Shown: piece by piece, positions 56,323-64,000 of the stretch
Layout: the number at the start of each line of letters is the position of its first letter
Numbering within the stretch: the stretch's first letter is position 1
Assembly (NCBI RefSeq): GCF_016107705.1
Contig: NZ_JAEHGC010000006.1
Location: forward strand, 186,001-250,000
Length of the DNA: 64,000 nt
Source: Neobacillus cucumis
GTDB lineage: Bacteria; Bacillota; Bacilli; Bacillales_B; DSM-18226
Reading direction: 5' to 3'
Made by a program: the position numbers and the translations under genes
The notes under the pieces: model-generated
What the model was told of the DNA's origin: nothing
Databases searched by the model: none
The model's input: the letters and a program-made list of their open reading frames with translations, nothing else

Positions 56323-57543
56323 CTAATTTTTAATGCCCACTGGTAAGAAATAAGATTCGTTTCCAGTGATTTTTCCGCCGGCGCGTATCCCGATACTGCT
56401 CGGTTTACCGCCGATCAAGAAGGACCCAAACACATAAGAAAGTTCCTCCATGCCCTTTTCTGTTTCAAGGGTAACAGTTGGAAGCGGTGCATATGCTTGA
56501 TAAATGGGCAGTTCATCCGCATAGGTTTGAAAAGTATTTTGTACTTTAACAGAAGAATTCTTATCCCAAATCGTCACGGTGTCCCCTTCTCTCCCAAACG
56601 ATGGCTTTTGAACAAACTCCTGGTTTCCAATAAAAGCATCCGGCTCCAAATAGGTTGGCAGCATATATTCTTTAACCCAGCATTGTTCTTCTTCCGTATA
56701 AAACGCTCTATTCTCGGTAAGTCCCCAAATTAAGCTTTGAATGGATTTAGGCTGAAGCAGAAAAGCCGAAACTGGATTTAAAATTGCAATTTTTCCATCT
56801 TTGGCAAGCTGCAATAATTCAATCCCGACATAATCACCCGTTCTTGGATCACGGTCCTCCACCAAGTGTTCAAGGGGATAGGTTTGACGGTACAGAACAT
56901 CAATCGGAATACCGTCAGAATCAAGTAAGGCATCTTCCGTTATACTAAGCTCAGACATTGGTAAAATCTTATTCTTAATTTGGCAGAGCCCGCTTAAATA
57001 TTGAGTTGTATTCCAATCCTCTATATGGTCGTCATGAGCTGTAAAGACAATATTTGCTGATGAATTCCTATTTGTTGCATCAAGTACTGCCCTCGTAATT
57101 CCGGAGGAAAGAAGGTCTTCTTGTCTGCGATTAGGGTCATGATATCCAAATTCCGAGCAAACTTTTCCATTGATTTGAAAGCATTCAGCGATAAACGTCG
57201 GAGTATCACTATTGAACTCAAGCATTTTGAATCCATTTTTGGTTAAAGCAAAATCAAATCTTCCGATAACTGTTTCAGGATAAAGAGTCTTCATCCGGAT
57301 GAATGGCAAACAGGAATGTGGGAAACCAAGCTCGAGAAGCTGTTCATCGGGTAGAGTACGAAGAAGCCTAGCTGTTTTGAAAAAGATTTTCCCCATCCGT
57401 TCTGTTGCTTCACGAAGAAGCATACGGGTTTGTTCTGTGATTTCAAAAATATGGTAGAGACTATATTCTCCCCCATACAGGTCTGACCAAAAGGAAGGAA
57501 ATTTTGAATAAAATTGCTTTCGTTTTTCTTTATAAATGGACAT
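56323..57543 (-). CDS. Glutathionylspermidine synthase family ATP-grasp protein (YgiC/YjfC-like)
   Basis: Predicted ATP-dependent amide ligase of 406 residues. The family segments FDFALTKNGFKMLEFNSDTPTFIAE (about 93-117) and KPSFGREGDTVTIWD (about 313-327, ATP-grasp) are visible. Only the synthetase domain is present, without the amidase of bifunctional E. coli Gsp, so peptide or polyamine substrates are open. Bacilli lack glutathione, so glutathionylspermidine itself is unlikely. It sits two bases from the lipoprotein-like gene and five from DUF350. Confidence 0.88.
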   Translation of the reverse strand: MSIYKEKRKQFYSKFPSFWSDLYGGEYSLYHIFEITEQTRMLLREATERMGKIFFKTARLLRTLPDEQLLELGFPHSCLPFIRMKTLYPETVIGRFDFALTKNGFKMLEFNSDTPTFIAECFQINGKVCSEFGYHDPNRRQEDLLSSGITRAVLDATNRNSSANIVFTAHDDHIEDWNTTQYLSGLCQIKNKILPMSELSITEDALLDSDGIPIDVLYRQTYPLEHLVEDRDPRTGDYVGIELLQLAKDGKIAILNPVSAFLLQPKSIQSLIWGLTENRAFYTEEEQCWVKEYMLPTYLEPDAFIGNQEFVQKPSFGREGDTVTIWDKNSSVKVQNTFQTYADELPIYQAYAPLPTVTLETEKGMEELSYVFGSFLIGGKPSSIGIRAGGKITGNESYFLPVGIKN

Positions 57544-57545
57544 GC

Positions 57546-57857
57546 TTACCCTCCGAATCCGCCTCTTGAACCGCTCCCGAACCCGCCTTTAAAACTGGAG
57601 GAGGATTTATAAGATTTATAGGCAGATGATTTATGAAGAGCCGACTTGCTCTTAAAGAAACTTCCCCCGTGGTAATAATGATGATAATAGCCTGAATGGG
57701 TATCATCACACTGCCAAACACCTTGGTCGTCATCCCATTCCCAATCGGCACAACGCTTATCATCCGGTTTAGGCGGCAGGTCCTGTGAACACCCGGATAT
57801 GGTTCCAGCCACTAGAGAGGTAAGAACCCCCGTTATTAACCATTGTGTTTTTTTCAC
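57546..57857 (-). CDS. Small Gly/Ser/His-rich lipoprotein
   Basis: Hypothetical 103-residue protein with a lipoprotein signal and lipobox ISGC (Cys at 23). A short acidic Trp segment, CADWEWDDDQGVWQCDD, could hold a disulfide. The C-terminus is rich in Y, H, S, K and F, ending GGFGSGSRGGFGG. E. coli ygiB/yjfM (DUF1190) next to GSPS genes have a similar low-complexity lipoprotein layout, so it may be the functional analogue. First gene of the three-gene operon; GAGACAG-type site weak but start well placed. Confidence 0.72.
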   Translation of the reverse strand: MKKTQWLITGVLTSLVAGTISGCSQDLPPKPDDKRCADWEWDDDQGVWQCDDTHSGYYHHYYHGGSFFKSKSALHKSSAYKSYKSSSSFKGGFGSGSRGGFGG

Positions 57858-57948
57858 TGTCTCACCCCTTTTTCAATCTATTTTTATTATAGAGGCAAAG
57901 GTGAGGAAAACAATGGTAAAATTGAAACAAAAAGAAAGAGGGATGAAG

Positions 57949-58398
57949 ATGCGGCTGGAATATCGCGTTGACGATCAGGATTTGAACTATCCTGCATTAT
58001 GGAGCTACCAGGACATTCAGACAACGGAAGCTGTGGCAAGAATGACATGTGATTATTTTGTTAAAGAAGGCCGGACGTATGTCGTAACGGCCACAGCCAT
58101 GGATCCCGATGGTATGGCGGTTCTTTATGTTAAAAAGGAAGATCACGTAAACGAAGGAACAGAGCAGAGTTATTCTTATATCGGTTTTGAGATTAGAGAA
58201 CTTTGTCCATCGGGGCCGAAACTTATAGAAAGCAAGGAATTATGGGGACATGAAGAAGTGCTTTCTATCCTGCATTCGGATTTTATTTACATCCAAAAGA
58301 ATGGAAGGTTTCTAGAATTTTCTTTGGATTCCAGGGAGATTGACGAAGACCGAAAATGCTATATTTACTATGGTAATTTTACTGGCAAGAGTCGTTAA
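57949..58398 (+). CDS. Hypothetical protein, about 149 residues
   Basis: No family recognised. The protein is soluble with likely beta strands (YVVTATAMDPDGMAVLYVKKED, SYIGFEIREL) and no signal. I choose ATG 57949 after AAAGAAAGAGGG; ATG 57913, with GAGG six bases before it, would add 12 basic residues. The frame open from 57799 runs over the divergent lipoprotein gene and is rejected. It lies just upstream of the kinase gene at 58471. Confidence 0.6.
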   Translation: MRLEYRVDDQDLNYPALWSYQDIQTTEAVARMTCDYFVKEGRTYVVTATAMDPDGMAVLYVKKEDHVNEGTEQSYSYIGFEIRELCPSGPKLIESKELWGHEEVLSILHSDFIYIQKNGRFLEFSLDSREIDEDRKCYIYYGNFTGKSR

Positions 58399-58470
58399 CC
58401 ACAAAAAAGTGCACCTCATGTAAAAAATTTCTTTGTTTTAAAGGAATGGAGAAATTTTTGTCGAATAACT

Positions 58471-59775
58471 GTGAATATAGTTGGTTTTTGGGGGAATATG
58501 GCGATGCTGGCGGAAAGACTTCTTTTGAATTTGTTAATCACAATTGCACCAGTCCTAATTTATAGCGTTCTTTCAGACAAAAATAGTAAAATGAACTCTC
58601 CTATTCTTAGCGGTACGCTACAAAGTTTAGTTGCCCTAACCTGTATGATTTTTACGCATGCAAACTATGGATTTAATTGGGACCTCCGTTACGTCCCTCT
58701 CGTCCTTTCTTTTCTTTACGCGGGACCGAGAGCCGGAGGGATGGTTTTAGGAACCCTTGTTGTGACTCGAATCATTATGGGAGGAAACACCATTTATTTT
58801 GGTCTCGCCAATACGCTGTTAACTGCGTTACTATCATTTTTAGCTGCGAAAGGGTTTTGGAAATTCTCTCCTAACAAAAGGGTGCTTATTTCAATTGTAA
58901 TTGGCTTCTGGCCCTTGCTGCTTTGCTTTATTTCATTTAATACCTATCAATATTTTCAAGGGACGTCCCCGCTCAAAATAGTTCTTAATATTCCTGATAT
59001 TGCTCTTATTGGTTTTATACATACTCTTGCCATTATCATCACTTCAAAATTAAGTGAAAATGTAATCGAACGAAGTAAAATGAGAGAGGAAATTATTCGG
59101 GCTGAAAAGTTAAATACGTTGGGGGAACTTGCTGCCTCCATTGCTCATGAGGTGCGGAATCCATTGACAGTTGTGAAGGGATTTTTACAATTGATGCAAA
59201 AAGAGGAACAGGGTAAAAATTATGAATATTTTTCCCTTGTTTTGAGTGAATTAGGACGTGCGGAAGCAATCATTAATGATTATCTAAATTTCGCAAAACC
59301 TAAATTCGAAAAATTAGAGAAGTTTCAATTGGCAGATGTTCTCTCAGAAGTGGTTATGCTTTTGGAACCGCTTGCGGTAAAACAAGGGGTGACGCTTAAA
59401 AGTGAATTTAACCAAACTGCTTTCTCGCTGTTTACAGATCGGAATCAATTAAAGCAAGCGCTGGTTAATTTAATAAAGAATGCAATTGAAGCTACTCCAG
59501 AAGGAGGGAAGGTTGCAATTCAGTTCAAGCATGATTATCAAAATGCTACTATTTTGATAACAGATACCGGCAAGGGAATGACACATGAGCAGCTATCAAG
59601 GATTGGAACCTTATTTTATACGACAAAGGATAAGGGGACTGGACTTGGTACATCTGTTTCATTACGAATTATTGAAACCATGAATGGGAAGGTGTCCTAC
59701 AAAAGTCAACTTGGAGTTGGCACCGAAGTAACGATGATTCTGCCTGCAGGTAAAAAGGAAGTAGTAAATATATAA
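58471..59775 (+). CDS. Orphan membrane histidine kinase (5TM-LYT-like sensor)
   Basis: Sensor kinase of up to 434 residues. Residues 13-193 hold six hydrophobic segments, with YVPLVLSFLYAGPRAGGMVLG characteristic of the 5TMR-LYT input domain. The transmitter has H226 in AASIAHEVRNPLTVVKGF, NLIKNAIEATPEGG, DTGKGM and GTGLG. GTG 58471 lacks a ribosome site; ATG 58504, after GGGGGAATA, is an alternative. No response regulator is adjacent. The H-box resembles sporulation-phosphorelay kinases (KinB also has six helices), so Spo0F is a plausible partner. Confidence 0.87.
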   Translation: MNIVGFWGNMAMLAERLLLNLLITIAPVLIYSVLSDKNSKMNSPILSGTLQSLVALTCMIFTHANYGFNWDLRYVPLVLSFLYAGPRAGGMVLGTLVVTRIIMGGNTIYFGLANTLLTALLSFLAAKGFWKFSPNKRVLISIVIGFWPLLLCFISFNTYQYFQGTSPLKIVLNIPDIALIGFIHTLAIIITSKLSENVIERSKMREEIIRAEKLNTLGELAASIAHEVRNPLTVVKGFLQLMQKEEQGKNYEYFSLVLSELGRAEAIINDYLNFAKPKFEKLEKFQLADVLSEVVMLLEPLAVKQGVTLKSEFNQTAFSLFTDRNQLKQALVNLIKNAIEATPEGGKVAIQFKHDYQNATILITDTGKGMTHEQLSRIGTLFYTTKDKGTGLGTSVSLRIIETMNGKVSYKSQLGVGTEVTMILPAGKKEVVNI

Positions 59776-59780
59776 ATAGT

Positions 59781-59818
59781 GTAACTGGCCCTTCATCAGA
59801 ACGGTCAGTTTTTTTATA
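59781..59818 (+). terminator. Terminator after histidine kinase
   Basis: AACTGGCC pairs with GGTCAGTT (one G-U) around a 12-base loop, followed by TTTTTT. The 250 bases after it are AT-rich and hold the control region of the permease; no clear operator. Confidence 0.75.
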
Positions 59819-60069
59819 ACGAAATAATTATTTCGGAAATAGAAATTATTATAACGATATAAAGATTAGAGTAGTGAATATGTTGAAAACACATTCATCC
59901 TCTGTAAAAAACACTTATATAAGGGAAATTATGTTTTGGTATTATCTGCAAGTTGTTTTATTTTTCAAAATATATTGCTTTTTATAATAATAAATTATAT
60001 TATTTCAATATAAATTTTTACGAAATATTTATTCAGAACATTTCGACATTCGTCGAGGAGGTAAACACA

Positions 60070-61485
60070 ATGGATTTATTTAGAAAGAAATCAATCCAGG
60101 CCTTAATCAAAGAGGTTGGACAAAAAGATATAACATTAAAAAAAGAATTAGGTGCCTTTGATTTATCAATGCTGGGCATTGGAGCAATCATTGGAACTGG
60201 TATATTTGTATTAACAGGAGTTGCTGCTGCAGAACATGCAGGACCCGCACTCATCATCTCTTTCATATTATCTGGTTTAGCATGTGTGTTCGCAGCACTT
60301 TGTTATGCGGAGTTCGCATCAACGGTCCCAGTATCAGGAAGCGCCTATACGTATAGCTATGCGACATTTGGTGAAATCATTGCCTGGATTTTAGGGTGGG
60401 ATTTAATTCTTGAATACGGACTTGCCTCATCGGCAGTTGCCAGTGGTTGGTCAGGTTATTTTCAAGGGCTTCTTTCCGGTTTTGGCATCCATTTTCCAAA
60501 GGCCATCACAAGCGCATATGATCCGGCAAATGGAACGTTTATTGATGTTCCGGCTATTATTATTGTTTTCTTCATCACATTCTTATTAACGCAGGGTGTT
60601 AAAAAGTCAGCTCGTTTAAATGCAATCATGGTTATTATAAAGCTAGCGGTCGTTGTACTATTTATCGCTATCGGTGTATGGTATGTAAAACCATCTAACT
60701 GGACACCATTTATGCCATTTGGTTTCTCAGGCGTTGCAACTGGTGCCGCAACTGTGTTCTTTGCTTATATAGGGTTTGATGCTGTTGCAACGGCGGCGGA
60801 AGAAGTAAAAAACCCGCAGCGCAATTTACCAATCGGAATTATCGCTTCGTTAATTGTTTGTACCGTTTTATACATTGCCGTATCGGCCATTTTAACAGGT
60901 ATTGTTCCATATCAACAACTTGATGTAAAAAACCCAGTAGCATTCGCTCTTAACTTTATCCATCAAGATTGGGCGGCTGGCCTCATTTCACTTGGTGCAA
61001 TAGCCGGAATAACCACGGTTTTACTCGTAATGATTTATGGACAAACTCGTTTGTTTTATGCGATCAGTCGTGACGGATTATTACCAAAAGTTTTCTCAAA
61101 GGTTAATAAGAAAACGCAAACTCCAATGGTGAACTCATGGATTACCTGCTTCCTTGTATCCATATTTGCAGGATTAGTGCCGCTGGGCAAATTAGCCGAG
61201 CTTGTTAACATCGGAACATTATTAGCGTTCATGACCGTTTCAATCGGGATTTTATATCTACGTAAAAATAATCAAGGAGCACCAAAGGGTTTCCGCGTTC
61301 CGTTCGTACCATATGTACCAATCTTGGCTTTCTTATTCTGCGGATACTTGGCACTTCAGCTTCCAGCAACATCATGGATTAGCTTTGGAGTTTGGCTTGT
61401 AATCGGTCTAGCTGTTTACTTCGGTTACGGTCGCAAGCATTCCACATTAAATACCAGTGTAAAAGAAATGAAAAAAGTAAGTTAG
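60070..61485 (+). CDS. Cationic/neutral amino acid permease (APC, YfnA-like)
   Basis: Membrane transporter of 471 residues, 12 predicted helices. ATG 60070 follows GAGGAGGT; the frame open from 59953 is AT-rich leader. The 40-residue basic N-terminus ends LGAFDLSMLGIGAIIGTGIFVLTG. FFAYIGFDAVATAAEEVKNPQRNLPIGI is typical for the CAT subfamily and B. subtilis YfnA. Monocistronic with a terminator after it. Confidence 0.92.
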   Translation: MDLFRKKSIQALIKEVGQKDITLKKELGAFDLSMLGIGAIIGTGIFVLTGVAAAEHAGPALIISFILSGLACVFAALCYAEFASTVPVSGSAYTYSYATFGEIIAWILGWDLILEYGLASSAVASGWSGYFQGLLSGFGIHFPKAITSAYDPANGTFIDVPAIIIVFFITFLLTQGVKKSARLNAIMVIIKLAVVVLFIAIGVWYVKPSNWTPFMPFGFSGVATGAATVFFAYIGFDAVATAAEEVKNPQRNLPIGIIASLIVCTVLYIAVSAILTGIVPYQQLDVKNPVAFALNFIHQDWAAGLISLGAIAGITTVLLVMIYGQTRLFYAISRDGLLPKVFSKVNKKTQTPMVNSWITCFLVSIFAGLVPLGKLAELVNIGTLLAFMTVSIGILYLRKNNQGAPKGFRVPFVPYVPILAFLFCGYLALQLPATSWISFGVWLVIGLAVYFGYGRKHSTLNTSVKEMKKVS

Positions 61486-61497
61486 TTTTATAAAATT

Positions 61498-61532
61498 GCG
61501 GAAAGGACCTCAAAAAAGGGGTCCTTTTTCCT
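61498..61532 (+). terminator. Terminator after YfnA-like gene
   Basis: AAAGGACC pairs with GGTCCTTT, loop TCAAAAAAGG, followed by TTCC. Confidence 0.82.
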
Positions 61533-61674
61533 ATGCACTAAATATTGAAAAATATGTCGAAAATCATCGGATAATTTAAATTTCTGTCGGTAATTTTTAT
61601 AATAGATGGTAGAATAGTAGGAAAGATAAATTAAAATCTATCGCGTTCCTTAAGTCATTGGAGGATTTACAAAT

Positions 61675-62913
61675 ATGAAAGAGGGCTTCAGAAATCAAAA
61701 GTTAATATTTGAAGAGAAAAAAGCCATTAAATTATTTCTGTGGTTGTTTTACATATCCTTTTTTTCTTTTGACATTTTTTATTACTATATTTATCCAAGG
61801 TTTTCTAAGAACCATATTTCTGATAATTTAAATCAAGGACTAGGGTACTGGTACTATATCTTAATCTTAGCGGTACTTCCAATGGCTATTTATTTAATCA
61901 GGAAGGGAAATCCCTATGTTGTTAAGTACATCTATATTTATTGGTATATTTTAATAGATATTATTGATGTTTTGTTAACGTATCTTGGAACTAGCAAGTC
62001 CTATGCTAGTGGAAATATTGTTGAAGTTTTGTTTATCCTGTTTTCGCCAATATTTGTAAATAAAAAGTTTTTTTGGACTGTCACAATAGGTATAATTGGA
62101 AAAGATTTATTGATAGGAGTTATATTGCAGGATATAACTGTTTTATTTCCAGTTATTATTTATATTATCTTATCATCAGTAGCTTCAATTCTATTAATTC
62201 GATTCAATTCATATATAGACGCTTTAACATCTGTCCATGACGAACTTCGACAAAAAGAAAAACTAGCCGTTATTGGTCAAATGGCCGCTGCAATAGGGCA
62301 TGAGATACGAAATCCTCTGTCTTCATTGAAAGGTTTTACACAATTACAAAAGGAACAGTACCCTAATACAAATGATTACTATCAAATTATGATTCAAGAA
62401 ATTGACCGAATTAATTCAATTGTTAATGATTTAATGTATTTAGGCAAACCTAAGGTACTTGAATTCAAAAATTCAAGTATCGAAGAAATCATTGCCTATA
62501 CATTATCGATCACTCAACACCAAGCCGAAAGACAATCAGTTGTAGTAGAAACCCTAATAGAAGGCCCCTTGCCGCCAATTGATTGCGATGCAAAGAAATT
62601 AAAACAGGTATTTATTAACCTATTCAAAAATGCTATTGAAGCAATGACGGAGGGTGGAAAAATAAAAATTAATGCTAAGGTTCTAAAAGGAAAAAAAATG
62701 TACGTTTCTATCCAAGATGAAGGCTGTGGCATTGCAGAAGAAGATATTCTTAATTTAGGTGACCCCTTCTTTACGACTAAAAAAGATGGAACAGGACTTG
62801 GTTTAATGGTCTCAAACCAAATTATTAAAGACCATAAAGGAAGTTTTAATATTCAAAGTAATATTGGGAAAGGGACAAAGGTAGAAGTAATTCTGCCAAT
62901 ATTTCAAAACTAA
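61675..62913 (+). CDS. Membrane histidine kinase with unnamed N-terminal sensor domain
   Basis: Sensor kinase of 412 residues. ATG 61675 follows TTGGAGG. Residues 18-180 hold five to six hydrophobic helices with short loops and the block SGNIVEVLFILFSPIFV (112-128). A short linker leads to H209 in AAAIGHEIRNPLSSLKG. HATPase motifs are NLFKNAIEAM (N319), DEGCGIAEED and GTGLGLMV. No response regulator follows; the next gene encodes an HD-GYP protein with the same membrane domain. The catalytic part resembles sporulation-type Kin proteins. Confidence 0.9.
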   Translation: MKEGFRNQKLIFEEKKAIKLFLWLFYISFFSFDIFYYYIYPRFSKNHISDNLNQGLGYWYYILILAVLPMAIYLIRKGNPYVVKYIYIYWYILIDIIDVLLTYLGTSKSYASGNIVEVLFILFSPIFVNKKFFWTVTIGIIGKDLLIGVILQDITVLFPVIIYIILSSVASILLIRFNSYIDALTSVHDELRQKEKLAVIGQMAAAIGHEIRNPLSSLKGFTQLQKEQYPNTNDYYQIMIQEIDRINSIVNDLMYLGKPKVLEFKNSSIEEIIAYTLSITQHQAERQSVVVETLIEGPLPPIDCDAKKLKQVFINLFKNAIEAMTEGGKIKINAKVLKGKKMYVSIQDEGCGIAEEDILNLGDPFFTTKKDGTGLGLMVSNQIIKDHKGSFNIQSNIGKGTKVEVILPIFQN

Positions 62914-63118
62914 AATGGTATGGAATAAGTAAGTAAAAGGTTTCTAGAAAATTTTTGTTAATTATACAAAATTCTTCACACTCCAATTATGTTAAATGAT
63001 TTATAATGTAGAAAAGTATTGAAATGTAGTATTTCTTAGAAGAAATTGCTGATTTTTGTTGAACGAAAACTATCATGAGGAAATAAGAATATTTACATTC
63101 TTTACGTGAGGTAATCAG

Positions 63119-64000
63119 ATGAAAAAAAAAATAATAGACCCAATCATAAGTCATGAGGAAGGTCGCACTTTAAAATGGTTTATTGTTTTATTTTATATCA
63201 TATCCATTTCATATGATTTATTTTACCATGTCATTTCAATTTATAATCCTAAATTAAAATATGAAACGCCGGACGTGTTAGGATTATGGATTTATTTATT
63301 CATGTTTGCCTTAATTCCAATTGCTATTTACTTATATAAAAAACAAAAACAACATCTAATAAAATATGTTTATTTTATTTCTTATACTTCAATTTCTTTA
63401 ATAAATGATGTGATTTCCTTTTTTGGTAAACCAGAACTTTATAAAAGTGGAAATGCTGTTGAAATTTTTTGGCTTTTACTATCACCAATATTTGTTAGCA
63501 CCTCTTTTTTTAAAGTAGTTACGGTAGGATTACTATTAAAATACATTATTTCAGGACTAATTATTAAAACACCATTTGTTTTATTAGGAATATTACTAAT
63601 TGCCATTTTTGCAGTTTTTTCTTACATTATCTTAAATAGGTTTCAATCCTATGTTACTGCAATCAAAACATCTTACGATCAACAATTAATAGGTATTGTT
63701 AAGGGGGTAATTGCTACCCTTGAACTCAAAGACCCTTATACAAGAGGGCATAGTGAGCGGGTCGCAAGTTATGCACTAGAACTTGCAAAAGTAAGTGGAA
63801 GGTTTTCAAAAGATGAGCTGAAAGCTTTTAACTATGCTTGTTTATTACATGATATTGGTAAAATTCATATCCCTGATCATATACTAACGAAATCTGAAAC
63901 TTTAACTAAAGAAGAATATGAAATTATTAAGTCACATACGGTTGTTGGTGCGGATGCGGTATCAAAGGTTGTAGGGTTTAAAGACAGTATCGAAGTGATA
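63119..64000 (+). CDS. HD-GYP domain protein with the same membrane sensor domain (cut by window end)
   Basis: Partial gene, 294 codons to the window edge. ATG 63119 has GTGAGGTAATC upstream. Residues 18-175 repeat the sensor of the preceding kinase: LFYIISISYDLFYH, then SGNAVEIFWLLLSPIFV (110-126) and a basic helix after it. From about 195 an HD-GYP domain begins: H211 in YTRGHSERVASYA, then HDIGKIHIPDHIL (H244-D245) and SHTVVGADAV. HD-GYP enzymes hydrolyse cyclic-di-GMP or related signals. The GYP motif itself would lie past the end. Confidence 0.9.
   Translation, partial: MKKKIIDPIISHEEGRTLKWFIVLFYIISISYDLFYHVISIYNPKLKYETPDVLGLWIYLFMFALIPIAIYLYKKQKQHLIKYVYFISYTSISLINDVISFFGKPELYKSGNAVEIFWLLLSPIFVSTSFFKVVTVGLLLKYIISGLIIKTPFVLLGILLIAIFAVFSYIILNRFQSYVTAIKTSYDQQLIGIVKGVIATLELKDPYTRGHSERVASYALELAKVSGRFSKDELKAFNYACLLHDIGKIHIPDHILTKSETLTKEEYEIIKSHTVVGADAVSKVVGFKDSIEVI

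Noticed and set aside
57799..57948. N-terminal extension of the 149-residue hypothetical protein
   Set aside because: It would overlap the divergent lipoprotein gene and lacks a ribosome site; starts at 57913 or 57949 are supported.

Overview
The window is chromosomal DNA of a low-GC, spore-forming member of the Bacillaceae (Neobacillus/Bacillus type; the genus is an inference). Evidence: an ilv-leu cluster with a leucine-type T-box, a TnrA regulator, an S-box (SAM-I) riboswitch, the Bacillus radical-SAM protein YfkAB, orphan Kin-type histidine kinases, AGGAGG ribosome binding sites with frequent TTG/GTG starts, and two loci with sigma-54 (SigL) promoters. There are no rRNA, tRNA, phage, IS or CRISPR features; the content is core metabolism, transport and regulation.

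Layout. 1-6 kb: a sigma-54 promoter with palindromic upstream sites drives a hydantoinase/oxoprolinase A-B pair followed by an NCS1 permease. 6.2-17.2 kb: a DUF3892 protein, an odd 21-bp-phased repeat, then on the minus strand ilvD, a T-box leader, ilvB-ilvH-ilvC-leuA-leuB-leuC-leuD. 17.4-21.6 kb: a nitrogen cluster on the minus strand (DnaQ-like exonuclease, DUF294 nucleotidyltransferase, ammonium transporter, tnrA, two very small genes), with TnrA-type operators in front of three of its transcription units. 21.8-25.3 kb: a polar amino acid ABC transporter whose binding-protein gene is duplicated together with its control region and terminator. 26-28.8 kb: a large dynamin-like GTPase, followed by about 16 copies of a 52-bp tandem repeat.

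29.8-35.7 kb: a glycerophosphodiesterase and a D-2-hydroxyacid dehydrogenase on the minus strand; then a PAS/AAA+ sigma-54 activator, two matching upstream palindromes, a near-perfect -24/-12 promoter and its predicted target operon (nitrilase-superfamily amidohydrolase plus APC permease). 35.7-41.5 kb: a sortase-anchored SGNH hydrolase and a CcpA-box-preceded beta-oxidation operon (acyl-CoA dehydrogenase, thiolase, acyl-CoA synthetase). 41.5-46.6 kb: a 57-residue membrane protein, recQ, yfkAB, an MFS exporter. 46.7-50.7 kb: an S-box-controlled ribose-type ABC transporter, probably for a sulfur-containing sugar such as methylthioribose. 51-54.6 kb: an 8-copy 51-bp tandem repeat, a split ThrE-type exporter and an amino acid permease. 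54.8-58.4 kb: a K+ channel convergent with a DUF350 / glutathionylspermidine-synthase-like / lipoprotein operon. 58.5-64 kb: an orphan histidine kinase, a YfnA-like permease, then a histidine kinase and an HD-GYP protein (cut by the window end) that share the same, apparently unnamed, membrane input domain.

Nitrogen and amino acid economy dominates: branched-chain amino acid synthesis (leucine-tRNA sensing), ammonium uptake and TnrA, amino acid ABC and APC transporters, and two sigma-54 catabolic loci. The best candidates for undescribed biology are the shared sensor domain of the kinase/HD-GYP pair, the two sigma-54 regulons, the amt-linked DUF294/exonuclease pair, and the periodic intergenic repeats.
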